Part shown: piece by piece, positions 20,406-30,600 of the stretch
Numbering within the stretch: position 1 is the stretch's first letter
Layout: the number at the start of each line of letters is the position of its first letter
NCBI GenBank assembly: GCA_951802425.1
Contig: OX637794.1
Location: 868,001-932,000 of the forward strand
Length of the DNA stretch: 64,000 bases
Direction: 5' to 3'
Origin: Clavaria fumosa
Lineage: Eukaryota > Basidiomycota > Agaricomycetes > Agaricales > Clavariaceae
Notes under the pieces: generated by a model
Told to the model about the DNA's origin: nothing
Seen by the model: the letters and a program-made list of their open reading frames with translations, nothing else
Database searches by the model: none
Translations under genes and position numbers: made by a program

Positions 20406-21757
20406 CTAGATGGCGGTCCAGTCAATTCCTTTTCCTTCACCGTATTTCCTCTCTAGCCACTCATTCGCAAGCCGGAAATGCTCATTTCCTAAGAAACCCC
20501 TGTGTGCAGATAGAGGGGAGGGGTGCGCCGACCTTGAAAATTATCCTAGTCAGAGATAGGCGTGATCCTGAATCAATTTCTACAACGCACCTAAGCACTA
20601 GATGTTCCTTCTACAATGGAAATAGAAAAGGATGAGACTGGGAAGACAACCAAATGCAATATCCCGACTTGCCTCATCCACTCCCAGAGTCTTGATTGTT
20701 TTTTGAGCAGGCAGACCCCAAGCCATAAAAACGACCCCGGGTGCTCCTTTCCTCGAGATGACCGCGCGCAGGACAGCAGCGGTGAACTCTTCCCAACCCT
20801 TCTTCTGGTGCGTGTTCGGTGCCTGGCTGCGCACCGTGAGCACAGCGTTGAGCCAGAGGACGCCCGCTTCGGCAAGCGGCGTAAGGTCACTGTTTTCAGG
20901 ACACATGGCTAAGCTTGGGCACTCTTTTGCTTTACTCGGTTGGCAGAGGACGTACCCGGTGGCGCTTGGAGGTTTGAAGGAGGGGAAGTCAGCGGCGATC
21001 TGCTTGTAGATATTCTTTAGCGAAGGTGGGGGCTTCGTCGGCGGCAGCACAGAGAAAGCAAGGCCTGGGTGTGTAGTATAAGTGGAGCAGAGATGGAAAG
21101 ATCTTGCCGAGAGGCGGACTGACCATGAGCCTGCCCTTTGCCATGGTAAGGGTCCTGGTGACTCGCAGGTCGGAGTTGGGCAAAAAGGAAAAGAGATGAT
21201 GACGCACTTGGCCGAGGACGACGACTTTGACTGCCTGCAAAGGAGTCAATCTCGACCAGGAGTATATATCGTGCACTGTCAATGAAGCGGGTTCGTCTCA
21301 ATGCAATAAGCAAATAACGAATCAAGTACTTGGAGGATAGATGACTCCAGACTTGTACTCCAATAAAAGGAACTCCTTGAGCTGGGGAATAGATTCAGAA
21401 TCATTTGAACGGACCTTCGGGAACGATTCGGCACAGGCCATTGGCACAATTGCTCACCTTGCGGAAATATGGTTTCGCGAATTCTTGATCGAGGGCTCCC
21501 CGCCAGGAATCTCCCATTGTATCTTGTTCTAGGGACTCCAATGCAGCGGCAGAGAAAGCTGTAGACACATCACCAGCAGAAGCTGTGTTTACATGTGCCT
21601 GGCTGGTGAAGCGTAGAATGAGCAGCGCATGGCGCGTGATGGGATATCCCCAGACTCACCCCACAGCGACCTCGACTTTCTGTTTCTTGCGAGACGAAAC
21701 AATAGATGTAATCTTGACTTGAGTCGCGGTGCGCTTCGCTCCTGCTGCCAGAGACAT
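20406..21757 (-). CDS. UNG1: Uracil-DNA glycosylase, family 1
   Basis: Minus-strand gene with several introns. It starts [20 protein letters not shown] with a basic stretch [10 protein letters not shown] that may act as nuclear signal. The core shows VKVVVLGQ then [11 protein letters not shown] (water-activating loop with the catalytic Asp and His), [27 protein letters not shown], and, after the last two introns, [19 protein letters not shown] (DNA-intercalation loop) ending [16 protein letters not shown]. These are the complete set of UNG motifs; the enzyme removes uracil from DNA in base excision repair, in nucleus and possibly mitochondrion. Last exons are 20591-20610 (20 bp) and 20406-20532. 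The preceding intron 20611-20672 is GC-AG. It is convergent with RAP1, 120 bp apart, and shares a 159-bp divergent promoter with the next gene. Confidence 0.92.
20611..20672 (-). other. GC-AG intron in UNG1
   Basis: On the minus strand the exon ends GAG and the intron starts GCAAGT, with acceptor CATTGTAG, joining LGVDE to KEHLVLR. No GT donor nearby keeps the UNG reading. Reading through instead loses the conserved HPSPLS motif. This is the second GC-AG intron in adjacent genes. Confidence 0.72.
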
Positions 21758-21916
21758 CCTGCTAGGACGGTGAGTGGTCGCTGTTACCCACAATCACGGC
21801 GCACGACGCGACTTTCGTCTTTGTTGACGCGTTGTTTGGCCGAGTCCGCCACTTCGCCAACCACAATCGCTGTTGTCGTCGTCTTTGGCGTCGCTGCCGT
21901 CGTCGACGGTAGTGTC

Positions 21917-22522
21917 ATGACCTGGTCGCTGGACGCCCCAGATTATCCACACAACCGCCCGCCAAACGCGAGACGCAGCCAACAAAGGCGCCCCCCCATC
22001 GTATACCTCGGCCTCGTAACGCTTGCCATCGCCCTCATCACATTCGTTCGACTTCTTCACCACCCATCACCGATGCCCTCTTCTGCCACCACCACAGTTG
22101 TGGATCGGGTCACGCAAGAGATTCCTATAGAGACCTTTCCTGTTGCCGGACGCTGGAAAGCCGTCCACGCGGCCCTCGAGATGCCCGCGCTGCCTGACCA
22201 CGTCGTCGTTGCCCCAGCGGCTCTCCGCGACAAAGCCAGTCTCACGCGCTCCGAGCTGCGCAGACGCCATGAGGCCTCCAAGCTCCCTCCCCTCGCACCG
22301 CCGCCTCCCCATGCCCTGCACTTCATTCCGGAAGAATGGGAGGAGACCCGCGCCGCCCCGTCGCTGGAAGAGGTCGCGAGATCCTTTCGCGCGGTAGCAC
22401 TGTATGAGAAGGCCGTGGCTGTGGAAGCCGCAAGGTTGCGCCGCTTGGCGACAGGCGAAAATGCCGCTAGGAGTGCAAGAAGAGGTCCGAGCTGGTCCGT
22501 CGTTAAGGGCGTCAGGGAATGA
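21917..22522 (+). CDS. Small single-pass membrane protein, unknown
   Basis: 201-residue intronless frame from the Met at 21917. It has a short basic N-terminus (HNRPPNARRSQQRRPP), one hydrophobic segment at about residues 27-44 (IVYLGLVTLAIALITFVRLL), then an Ala/Arg/Glu-rich region with Pro-rich LPPLAPPPPHALHF and a helical tail with many Arg and Ala. The topology would be N-in, C-out or type II. I do not recognise the family. The open frame extends upstream to 21629, but that region covers the divergent promoter and the first exon of UNG1 on the other strand, so the inner Met is preferred. Confidence 0.55.
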   Translation: MTWSLDAPDYPHNRPPNARRSQQRRPPIVYLGLVTLAIALITFVRLLHHPSPMPSSATTTVVDRVTQEIPIETFPVAGRWKAVHAALEMPALPDHVVVAPAALRDKASLTRSELRRRHEASKLPPLAPPPPHALHFIPEEWEETRAAPSLEEVARSFRAVALYEKAVAVEAARLRRLATGENAARSARRGPSWSVVKGVRE

Positions 22523-22658
22523 TAAACGACAAAACACTACGTGAGCGTAGCACTGCGTCCTGTATTATTATTATTTTATCCGCTGGAAGCGGGAAATCAA
22601 TGCATAGAATCTCCATGCACGACATGAGCGACGGGCGACAACGTTGAACGATAAATGC

Positions 22659-23946
22659 CTATGCCTTCGCCGCTCGCTTTTCCTTCGACAACTTCTTATT
22701 GACAAACTTGGTCGCCTTCTCGAATCTCCCCTTCTTTTTATCCCTGCCAACCTCAGCTTCGAACGCCTCTTCTCCGGTCCTTCGTCGACTCCTCTCCAGC
22801 ACACCTTCCTTCTTTCCCCGCGCCCTCAACTCCTCATATCCGTCTCCAAGGGGATCCTTCTTCGACTTGCCCACTCCCTTCAACAAATCCGCAAATTCTC
22901 CTTCGAACCCTCCACCCCTCTTGCCCCTTCCAGCACTCAAACTGCCCCCTAAAGCTAGGGCCTCCTCCTCCCTCGCCCTCCGGCGCATGTCGCGCTTCTT
23001 CATTACTAGACGCGTAAAATTCTCCTCCTCAAACTCCGTGTAGCGCCGCACGGCGCGGTCGCGCCTCGAGTCAAGCGCGGGGGCTGATCCGAGCCCGGTG
23101 CTGGCCTCTAAGTATGGTCGCGTAGGGTCACTGTGCAATAGCGAGGCAAGCGCAGAGGGCACGGGCCGCCGCTGCGACTTGCCCTTGGAAATCGTGCCAG
23201 TGTAGGGCATCGGGGCCAACTTGGGAGGGTGGTAGATCTCGTCGTCGGGGAAACGGTCGACGTCGGCGGTAGAATGGGCATTGGGATAAGTGGGAGTGTC
23301 GCTTTGCTTTCCTGTTCCATCAGGCTCAGCATTTCCATCACCCCCATTGGCATCGACGAGATTTTGTGGGTTGGGTCTGAACACGAGTGGATCTGTGAGA
23401 AATGAATACTTCTTCGTTAGCACGCGTTTGTGGGACAGAAAAATATCAAAAACAAGCCACTAACCTTCTATGATGCTTGACTTATCCCCAACGTCTTCGT
23501 CTCGCGCCGCCTTGATGAGTTTTTCAATTTGGTAACGTAGCCTTTCTTCCATAGTTTTAATCTTTTCAAGAACGACTCTGCCCTCAACACAGGCGTCGAC
23601 GAGGTCCCCGGCCTGGACACCACGTGCGGGTCGGTCAGACGAGCTGAAGGGGCGGGCGGGGGGTGAATGATCTACAAGTGTGGCTGAAGGGAAAACACGG
23701 TGTGCGACGAGCAGTGTGAGAGCATGGATGTAGGAGAGTAGAGTGTACGACTTGAATGAGAGGAGAGAGATGCCGTCTTGCGTTGACACATCTAGCCTGT
23801 GCGTGATCCATGAGGAATGGCAGACACGTTGAAAATTTTGGACAATGGACACACTTTTCACTGACAGTCTGGATGGCTTGCCGTGTGGACGACAGGCTAG
23901 CAGTCATTTCGTCCAGAAGAGTGCAGAGTTGGTCAGTATCTGGCAT
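22659..23946 (-). CDS. LCP5: LCP5/neuroguidin, Sas10/Utp3/C1D family ribosome-biogenesis factor
   Basis: Three exons on the minus strand, start MPDTDQLCTLLDEM at 23946. An intron after VSE joins to LDVSTQDGISLLSFKSYTLL, and a second joins DKSSIIE to DPLVFRPNPQNL. The N-terminal half is the Sas10/Utp3/C1D domain (GISLLSFKSYTLLSYIHALT, then GRVVLEKIKTMEERLRYQIE). The C-terminal half has the YHPPKLAPMPY element, then EEENFTRLVMKKRDMRRR and a strongly basic tail with GRFEKATKFVNKKLSKEKR. Lcp5/neuroguidin acts in the nucleolar small-subunit processome during 18S rRNA maturation and bridges to the exosome. The protein is about 350 residues, as expected. No disruption seen. Confidence 0.86.
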
Positions 23947-25205
23947 CTGCAACGTGGAACACGATGAGCTGAATGAATGAGTGAACAACAACCGTGGAAA
24001 GGTCAGATAACGGTGTTCTAGGCCGCCGCTCGTACTGAACGTAATGCATTGCATCAAGATAGAGCATTCAGAGCCCAGTGCGTTTCATCGGGAAATTGAA
24101 AGCAAAGTATGGGAGACTCACCAGCATTGTCGTAGTTGACAGCAAGGGCGAGGCTGAATTATTGCTTGTTTAGGGACACGAAATGTAAACAAATCCAGTA
24201 AAATTTCAGGACATTTTATGTACAGTCAGTATATTGCAAACTATAGCAGATATTGCTCTTTGCAGTGTCTATAGAGGAATGGCTACAGACGTGCACCTGG
24301 GCAGAACGACCTGGTCGGGGCGCCATTTGTGGTGAATCAGCGGTGAGACGAAGCTGCAGACGGGGTTTGTGGACACGCCGGGTAGGGAGGCGTTGACGTG
24401 TGTGGTGGGACCGGCGGGGACCGAGGCGTGGCCGCTTGGTGGGGTCGTGGGTCGATATCGTCGTTGGTGAAGACTGTAGCGCCCGTTGATATTGATGTTG
24501 GCGCAGTCGCAGGGGGTAAGTGGGGGGAGCGATGGCACACCACGGTGACGACGACGGCGGAGGGGACAGGTTGAGGCGATCGTTGGGGTTGGGGTGTGTC
24601 TGTGTGTTCTGCGTCGGCGTCGTCGTCTGTGGTGAGTGCGTCTGCGCCTATCACGGCTGCGTCTACGTTAGTGTCTACGTCGCCGGTGGTGGGGAGGCCG
24701 CCGTACGCGCCGTCACGGTTTACTCGAGGACGTGAACGCGTGAACTCCTGCCTCTTGAGACATACCATTATTATCTTTTTAATAAAAATTATTGTAATAG
24801 CGGCTTCTCTTCGTCGTAGGGCATGGTTGTTGAAGCACGATTTGCGGCGGCGGCAGCATGTGGTGGCAGGCGGGTGTGAGCGGAAAGTCGCGCGCACTGA
24901 GTGGGTACAACTGGTAAGGCCTGTAAGGCCCGGTAAGGAGCTGACAGTGATGCAGTTGAACTTGAAAGGTGGTTGAACTTGTTATAATAGTGGAATATCC
25001 CCACGCGTCGATACCAGATGCCAAAATGAAAATGTGCCATTATGCCGAGGCGGAGACGTACTATGAGTACATTGCAAGTACAAGATCCAGGTGCTCAGGA
25101 AAACAAGCCCGACCATGTGTAGTACAGCGCTCGGGTTGGAGCGGCGTTGGAACGGGTACAAATTTTGCTCAAACAGGTCCGATTTCCACCTGCGTTTGGA
25201 TCTTC
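23947..25205. other. Intergenic region; no firm gene
   Basis: About 1.26 kb. A minus-strand open frame at 24337-24897 is Thr/Pro/Asp-rich low-complexity sequence with no domain, and a plus-strand frame at 24520-24735 overlaps it; neither can be supported. AT-rich tracts at 24770-24800 resemble terminator or promoter sequence. The LCP5 promoter should lie near 23947-24250. Confidence 0.35.
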
Positions 25206-27146
25206 TTAGATCTCGCAAAGGAAAAGAATCTGGAACGCTTGCGCTTCTACGCAACAACGTATCAGAAGGGTGCTGTTTAATGAAGCTAGATTCGGGTCAC
25301 ATACCTCGATGGTCAAAGACTCTGCGCCTGGCATTCCCATCACGCGTGCCCTCACTGTCGGGGGAATATCCAAATGTTTGGTGGTGAAATCGACTGCCGC
25401 AAACTCTGGAAGTGTCCACACGGCTTCCCGGCGCCGCGCATATAACGCCAATGCAATGCCAGCGAGATAAACTAGAAGAACATATCCGCTCCAGTGCTTC
25501 TGGATTGAGGCACCGAATCCGAGTATCAGAAGTAATAGCCCGTTAAGGATGGCCCATAGTACTCCGATTGAACGCTGAGTGACATTATCAGGCTCGACGG
25601 ATACCAGCACACCATAAAATGACGCCTGAGATTCGAAGCTGATCCAATGGTCCTCTACGCGGGGACTTCTATAAGCATAGGGTTCTTTCCGAACGATCGT
25701 CTTCCGGGGGGTCTTGTATCGGCCTTCTTTCACTTTGGCCTCCCGTATCGCTGCGCTTAGGATATCCTCTGGAATAGGAATGAGGCCCCGCAAACGGGCG
25801 ATACCTGATGACTGGGTGGCGATACGGATTGCTCCCCCCTCGTGTTCCGTAGGCCACGACTTGAGGATTTTCGGCTTGAAGTCGCGAGCTGCATCAGCCG
25901 GTACGAACCTCCATGCTCTCAAACATGCTGTCCAGTTCACAAAATATCCCAAACAGCTGAGTGCAAAGAACTGACTGATCCAGCTCCAGTTCGTGTACCA
26001 AGCAGCCAAGAAGGTTCCGACGGTAAGAATCACACAGAATAGGGCAGCAAGACGCTGTTGGAGCCTGCCTGTCGATGCCCCGAAATAAGCAGTGGTGAGG
26101 AGGTTGCATGCGTCTTGTAGCGAGAGGTCCCGCGCGCTTGCAACTGCCAGTGCTTCGATCTGCCACCGATCCATCCACCATTTATCTGTTGAGCCCTCGC
26201 TGATCTCCTGCCTGTCTTCGGTGGGGACCGGGATGGAGGTTTTGACGCCGACCCATGCGGGTTTTGGCTTTTCCTCTTCGAGCTCGGAAGTGGGGGTATC
26301 TTGCCTGGCCGTTTCTGTCACTCCCGAATCGCCTGTGCTTTCTGCTCCCCAAAAGTCTCTTTCAGTAATGATATCCTTCGAATTCCGAAGCAGTTTTCCT
26401 TGCGGACCAGACCCCTGATTGATCCGGTGATAACTGGTTTCCTCCCGACCCATATCAAGAATGTGAATCTCTGGCCATGACTCCTGTTGGAGCCAAAATT
26501 CCCTGGCTTGCACGGATTCGGGCGGCTTTATGCCATGTACCAAATGCAGCTTCTCGAAGCAAGGCGATTTGCAAATCCTGCCTAGTACCCTCAGTGATCC
26601 GATCCCTAGAATTCCTTGGATCAATCTCCAAAATTCCGGTTGCGAAGTCCCTGGCTCCGCAAAGAGTATATCTGCCTCGAGTAATCCGAGAACCCCAGAC
26701 ATGGAAAGCCGTCTTGATTCCGCAATTAGGGTATCGAAGTCGATGCTCGCAGCAACTTCCTGTGCATTAAGAATTGCGAGAAAGGGATAAACTAGATCTT
26801 TCGTGAGATGGAATGCACCGTAGGCAGCCGGACAAAAAATACGCGTACGCCAAGCGGTGCTTCCGATCCCAGTGAAAGTCAGAAACCCCCTCCGTATTCC
26901 GGTATCCAAAGGTGAGCCCTTAGGCTGTCTATGTGATAGAGTCTCATCGAGAGACGATGATGGAAACGAAGGTGCCACAAGTGGAGTAGACGGAATGGGT
27001 TCTGGGTGGGTGAAATTGTGGCCTGAGTGCGGGCCAGGGTTACCGCGTAGCTCTTCTGATTCCATCGTTCGATCTCCGTCAATATGTCTGCCCTTCCGGG
27101 TGGTAAGAGAGACAGAGGATCCCATCTTCTCGCCGCTAAATAGCAT
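25206..27146 (-). CDS. Predicted multi-pass membrane protein, unrecognised
   Basis: 646-residue frame. The N-terminal 120 residues are polar; a Trp/Pro/Phe segment near 95-125 (RIFCPAAYGAFHL) may touch membrane. The middle is soluble, with KWWMDRWQIEALAVASARD. Two hydrophobic hairpins follow: LAALFCVILTVGTFLAAW with ISQFFALSCLGYFVNW, and IGVLWAILNGLLLLILGFG with YVLLVYLAGIALALYA, so probably four transmembrane helices in the C-terminal half. A possible splice donor (GTATGTGA after LTIE, near 25297) suggests the last 30 residues as read may be intron or a different exon. Start could be the Met at 27146 or 27122. I do not recognise the family and assign no function. It is the last conventional gene before the repeat-rich half. 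Confidence 0.55.
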   Translation of the reverse strand: MLFSGEKMGSSVSLTTRKGRHIDGDRTMESEELRGNPGPHSGHNFTHPEPIPSTPLVAPSFPSSSLDETLSHRQPKGSPLDTGIRRGFLTFTGIGSTAWRTRIFCPAAYGAFHLTKDLVYPFLAILNAQEVAASIDFDTLIAESRRLSMSGVLGLLEADILFAEPGTSQPEFWRLIQGILGIGSLRVLGRICKSPCFEKLHLVHGIKPPESVQAREFWLQQESWPEIHILDMGREETSYHRINQGSGPQGKLLRNSKDIITERDFWGAESTGDSGVTETARQDTPTSELEEEKPKPAWVGVKTSIPVPTEDRQEISEGSTDKWWMDRWQIEALAVASARDLSLQDACNLLTTAYFGASTGRLQQRLAALFCVILTVGTFLAAWYTNWSWISQFFALSCLGYFVNWTACLRAWRFVPADAARDFKPKILKSWPTEHEGGAIRIATQSSGIARLRGLIPIPEDILSAAIREAKVKEGRYKTPRKTIVRKEPYAYRSPRVEDHWISFESQASFYGVLVSVEPDNVTQRSIGVLWAILNGLLLLILGFGASIQKHWSGYVLLVYLAGIALALYARRREAVWTLPEFAAVDFTTKHLDIPPTVRARVMGMPGAESLTIEVCDPNLASLNSTLLIRCCVEAQAFQILFLCEI

Positions 27147-29457
27147 TTGTCGCCGCTCTGGCCAGTCAGAAATTAGCCATGATCAAACCAAGGGATACTC
27201 GGCGCACCCTGAGACCGGATATCAGAGTTAAGAACCTGCAGAGACGGTGGGATGGTTCCAAAAACAAAAGTGCTGGCACGCCGGAAAAATCCAGGAGTCG
27301 TGAGAGCTTGACAGTTAGGTTGCGGGGCCATTTGTGGACGGTGCAGTGCGCGTGTTGCCAGTCGCTGCGGTGTTGCAGGATTGACTCTTCTTGAGCTTGT
27401 GGGCGAGGCGACAGGATTCGTTCTGGGCAGCACAATAGGGGGGAAAGAGCAATGCTCATGGGGTAGGAGGATTAGGCATTATAAATGCAGAGCGGTGATA
27501 GTGCTGGCAAGAAGCGGGGGCAATTTATAGATGACCATGTCAATTTGGAAGGAGCTGATCTGGACCTGGCCTGTTCTGCTGCGGACGTGTCGGCCTTGAA
27601 GTGTACCTGATCTTTGTTGGCATTGAACTTTGAAGTGGACCTTGATTAAGACCTGCCATCGAATGCGGTCGCCGCACATCATACTCTGGATGAGACGCAG
27701 AGGTTAGACGATTTGTAGAATGCCTGAAGGAAATTAGAAATACAAATGACGGGCCCATTCGCGGTTTGAGATCAGGCGATTTGTACTGCATGCGTCTCTC
27801 ATTTGACTGCGTGTGAGACTGTGAGTGGGCCTTGAAAAAGGGCTCTGGTGTCATGTCTGGAACTGCCAGATTAATCAAAAACTCTAGTTAAAAAGAAGTT
27901 CTGGAGTACAATTAAAATTGCAATAATAGCTCAGTGGTTGTCTCTGTTCCAGACAGTCCAATACTTGCTTTACATTCTCTGTTGAACACACCAATGTAAA
28001 AGGCTTTGCTATACACTTATTCTACTGTCTCAGCAATTTCCTTGCTCTTTTTATCATCACTATGCATCACTTGCCACAGAAATCAAAACTTCCCCACTTT
28101 TTATGGCAGTGCTCCGACCTTGCTGTAAATCATGTACATGTAAAGTAGCGTGCATCTGATGCACATGCTCTTCTCAACCGATGACAGCAACTTCCATTCA
28201 TCCACGACCCTGGCCACATCCACAGCTAATGGTTGACAATTAGCTTGACTCGATGAAAGCACAGCCCACACTCATGTCACTGTCAGCAATGCAACCAGTC
28301 AATGATGTGAATTCCTTGCAATAGAGTATTGTAATTACAATAAATAGCCATTGCAAGATTGAGTGTAGTTACAATACATTTTTCTTGCAAGATCATATTG
28401 TCATTACAATGCAGATTACAATACAGACTACAATACAATGCAAGACTGTGACAGTGATTCTGTTCCCAGGCCTGCCCTGCCTTTCCCAGGCCTGCCCTTC
28501 CTTTCCCAGGCCTGCCCTTCCTTTCCCAGGCCTGCCCTTCCTTTCCCAGGCCTGCCCTGCCTATTGCAGGGTCCCCTGACAAACAATGGCAAACAAAATA
28601 TGCTAAAAATAAAAACAAAAACTCGAAATTGAGCAGCCCTGTGCCTGGTCCCTCAGGTACAGCTTACCAATCAGGCATAGCTGCTTTTGGTAAGCTGCTA
28701 TGACTGTGGGAAAATTTTTGCATGGCTTGCAAAATATGACTTTTTATACACCAAAAAATCGGCAAAAATCAGGAGATTCCGAATCTGGACACCCCACATT
28801 TGTATCTGCCTTGGTTCAGTGTCAATTTGCAAAATACACAGAAAATATTCATTTTCCACAATTCTGCAGTACTCTGCAGTACTCTGGCTTGAAAATGGTT
28901 AGTGGAGGATACACACATTACCTGTGGACATATGGGGAGGGTGTAGATTAGTTTAACAACCCACCCACCATCTCTGTCACCTCCCTGGAATCCATTACTA
29001 GGAATTAGGGTTATTGGCCTGGGAGCATGGCTATTTGTTATATTGCAAATTCCAGCCATCAGACTACACCTTATGACATCTAATACAATCATACAAAAGC
29101 CCATAATATTTGGTGCAGAACTGCAGATTTCCCATGTCTATTTTCCCAAAAATCTCAAAATCTCTCCCCAGACAGTCCCCTTTGTCAAATCATATATTCC
29201 TATGGTCTGATAGCTGACAAGGTATGCATGAATACATCTTCAAAGTTTGGTGAAGTTAGGCCAAGTTCTCAGGAAGATAGCTCAGAATGTGTGTTTTTGA
29301 AGACAGTCAAGGTGTTGCTTATCCTTGCCTGTGTCGTTGCCTTCACTTTTGTCAACAAGGGTTGAGCTGACTCCCAGTTATTTGAGGGACTAGAGTGGAA
29401 GTTGGCCAAATGGGAGCAGAAAGATATTGTGATTGGAAGTAACAACCTAAAGGGAGT
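27147..29457. other. Gene-poor AT-rich interval bordering the repeat block
   Basis: About 2.3 kb without a supportable gene. From 27.9 kb base composition drops to AT-rich, with short palindromic stretches such as TTGTAATTACAA near 28328 and a 20-bp tandem array (separate entry). It may hold degraded mobile-element sequence, but no element ends could be defined. Confidence 0.4.
28461..28560. repeat. 20-bp tandem repeat, five copies
   Basis: Unit CTTTCCCAGGCCTGCCCTTC repeated five times in register (28461, 28481, 28501, 28521, 28541), with the first copy and the last few bases diverged. GC-rich island in AT-rich sequence. Coding potential on either strand is only a by-product of the repeat. 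Confidence 0.9.
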
Positions 29458-29690
29458 TGTTACTGGACTGGCTACTTATATAGTACAGGGGTATGAGTCA
29501 TAGTGAGTCACAGTAAAGGGTGATCGACATGTGTGGGCAACGAGGCGCGTCATGAGTCATGCATGACAGGGAAAAGGGGGGTAGCATGCGGCATGTGATG
29601 AGTGAGAGGGAAGGGTGTATGCATGGTGTGAAGGGCGAGAAAAAGGGGGGGTGTGATGTGAGAAGGGGGTCATGTGGTAGAACTCTAACA
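29458..29690 (-). repeat. 3' LTR of element A
   Basis: On the minus strand the LTR starts TGTTAGAG directly after the polypurine tract; on the plus strand the block runs TGTTACTGG to CTCTAACA, 233 bp, with a TATA-like stretch near 29474. The outer end is inferred from the TGTTA/TAACA terminal inverted repeat, since no second LTR survives for comparison. Confidence 0.6.
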
Positions 29691-29703
29691 TAGTCCCCTC
29701 CCA
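29691..29703 (-). other. Polypurine tract of element A
   Basis: GGGAGGGGACTA on the minus strand, immediately before the LTR start TGTTAG. Such a tract primes plus-strand DNA synthesis in LTR retrotransposons and fixes the LTR boundary. Confidence 0.75.
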
Positions 29704-29728
29704 GTGGTCCGGCGTCTTGACAGGCCCG

Positions 29729-30478
29729 TCAGGCTTCCAGGCTTTCTTCGTGTTCATGTTGTTGTGGTTCGGCTGGTGGTTCGATTTCAGTGGGGGGGTC
29801 AACACTCGTATCACATGTATTGGGCATGAGGGGGTGTTCGTAGGCATCGGTGGGGACGATCCATGGGGATATCACATTGGTTGTGATTGGTATGACCCAG
29901 GGGGGGCCTCCTCGTCGGTGGTGCATGGCCCATTCTTCTCGGAGGACTGGCTCAGGCAGCAGGGGGATTTCGAGGCGCAGTCATGAGCTCCGGCAATTTA
30001 ACCAAAGCTCAATGAGGACGGGGGAAGTGCGCAGGATTCGTTGTTGTTGTTCAAACTGGAGTCCTTGGAGCTCGGTCCACATAGTGCGGCTGAAGCTCAC
30101 ACTAAGCCGTTCCGCCATTCTGCGGAGCCATACATCATCTTCAGGTTCAAGAAGGTCCCTATTTAGTCGGAACTGGGGCATCCGTGCTGGGGGATCATCT
30201 GTCATGAGTGGAGGGGGGTCCAACCCTAATGTTCGGCGTGCGTGGGGGATTCACACTGCGTCCAGGATATGGCGCATACGGGCAGTTGTGCCAGGGGACG
30301 ATGGCGGACCCTCGAGTATGGGTGGTGTGGGTCGCAAGTCAGGCGCAGGTCGCAAGCAGGTAGTTTCAGCGGGAGGCGGGCGCGGCAGGCGGTTTGGCCA
30401 TCCAGCAGCTTGGCGGGCGAAATACGGCGGTCCTGGGGTCCCACGGTCTGGGGTCATGGGTGTGCGGTTGGGCGGCAT
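29729..30478 (-). pseudogene. Extra downstream frame (ORF3) of element A, unknown
   Basis: A single minus-strand reading frame of about 250 codons starts MPPNRTPMTPDRGTPGP at 30478, 120 bp after the pol stop, and ends near 29729 just before the polypurine tract. It is interrupted by two TGA codons (30251-30253, 29981-29983), each where Arg would fit. The N-terminal third is Pro-rich; the middle is a predicted helix (DDVWLRRMAERLSVSFSRTM) ; the C-terminal part is acidic and Pro-rich. It has no signal peptide or membrane segment, so although it sits in the env position it is not an envelope-like gene. Function unknown; conservation of frame suggests it was once coding. Confidence 0.55.
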
Positions 30479-30600
30479 GGTAGAAAGAGCAGGTAGAGAG
30501 AGGGGGTTTGCACAACAGGAGGAGGGGGTGTTTGATGAATGATGTCATCTGCGGCTTTAAGCCATTTGTTTCCATTCAGGGTTGTTGGGTGTGTGACCAT

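Noticed and set aside
24337..24897. 186-codon minus-strand open frame
   Set aside because: Thr/Pro/Asp low-complexity translation without domain or conserved motif; opposite strand is open too.
28461..28560. CRISPR-like array
   Set aside because: Direct 20-bp tandem units without spacers in a eukaryotic genome; a minisatellite.
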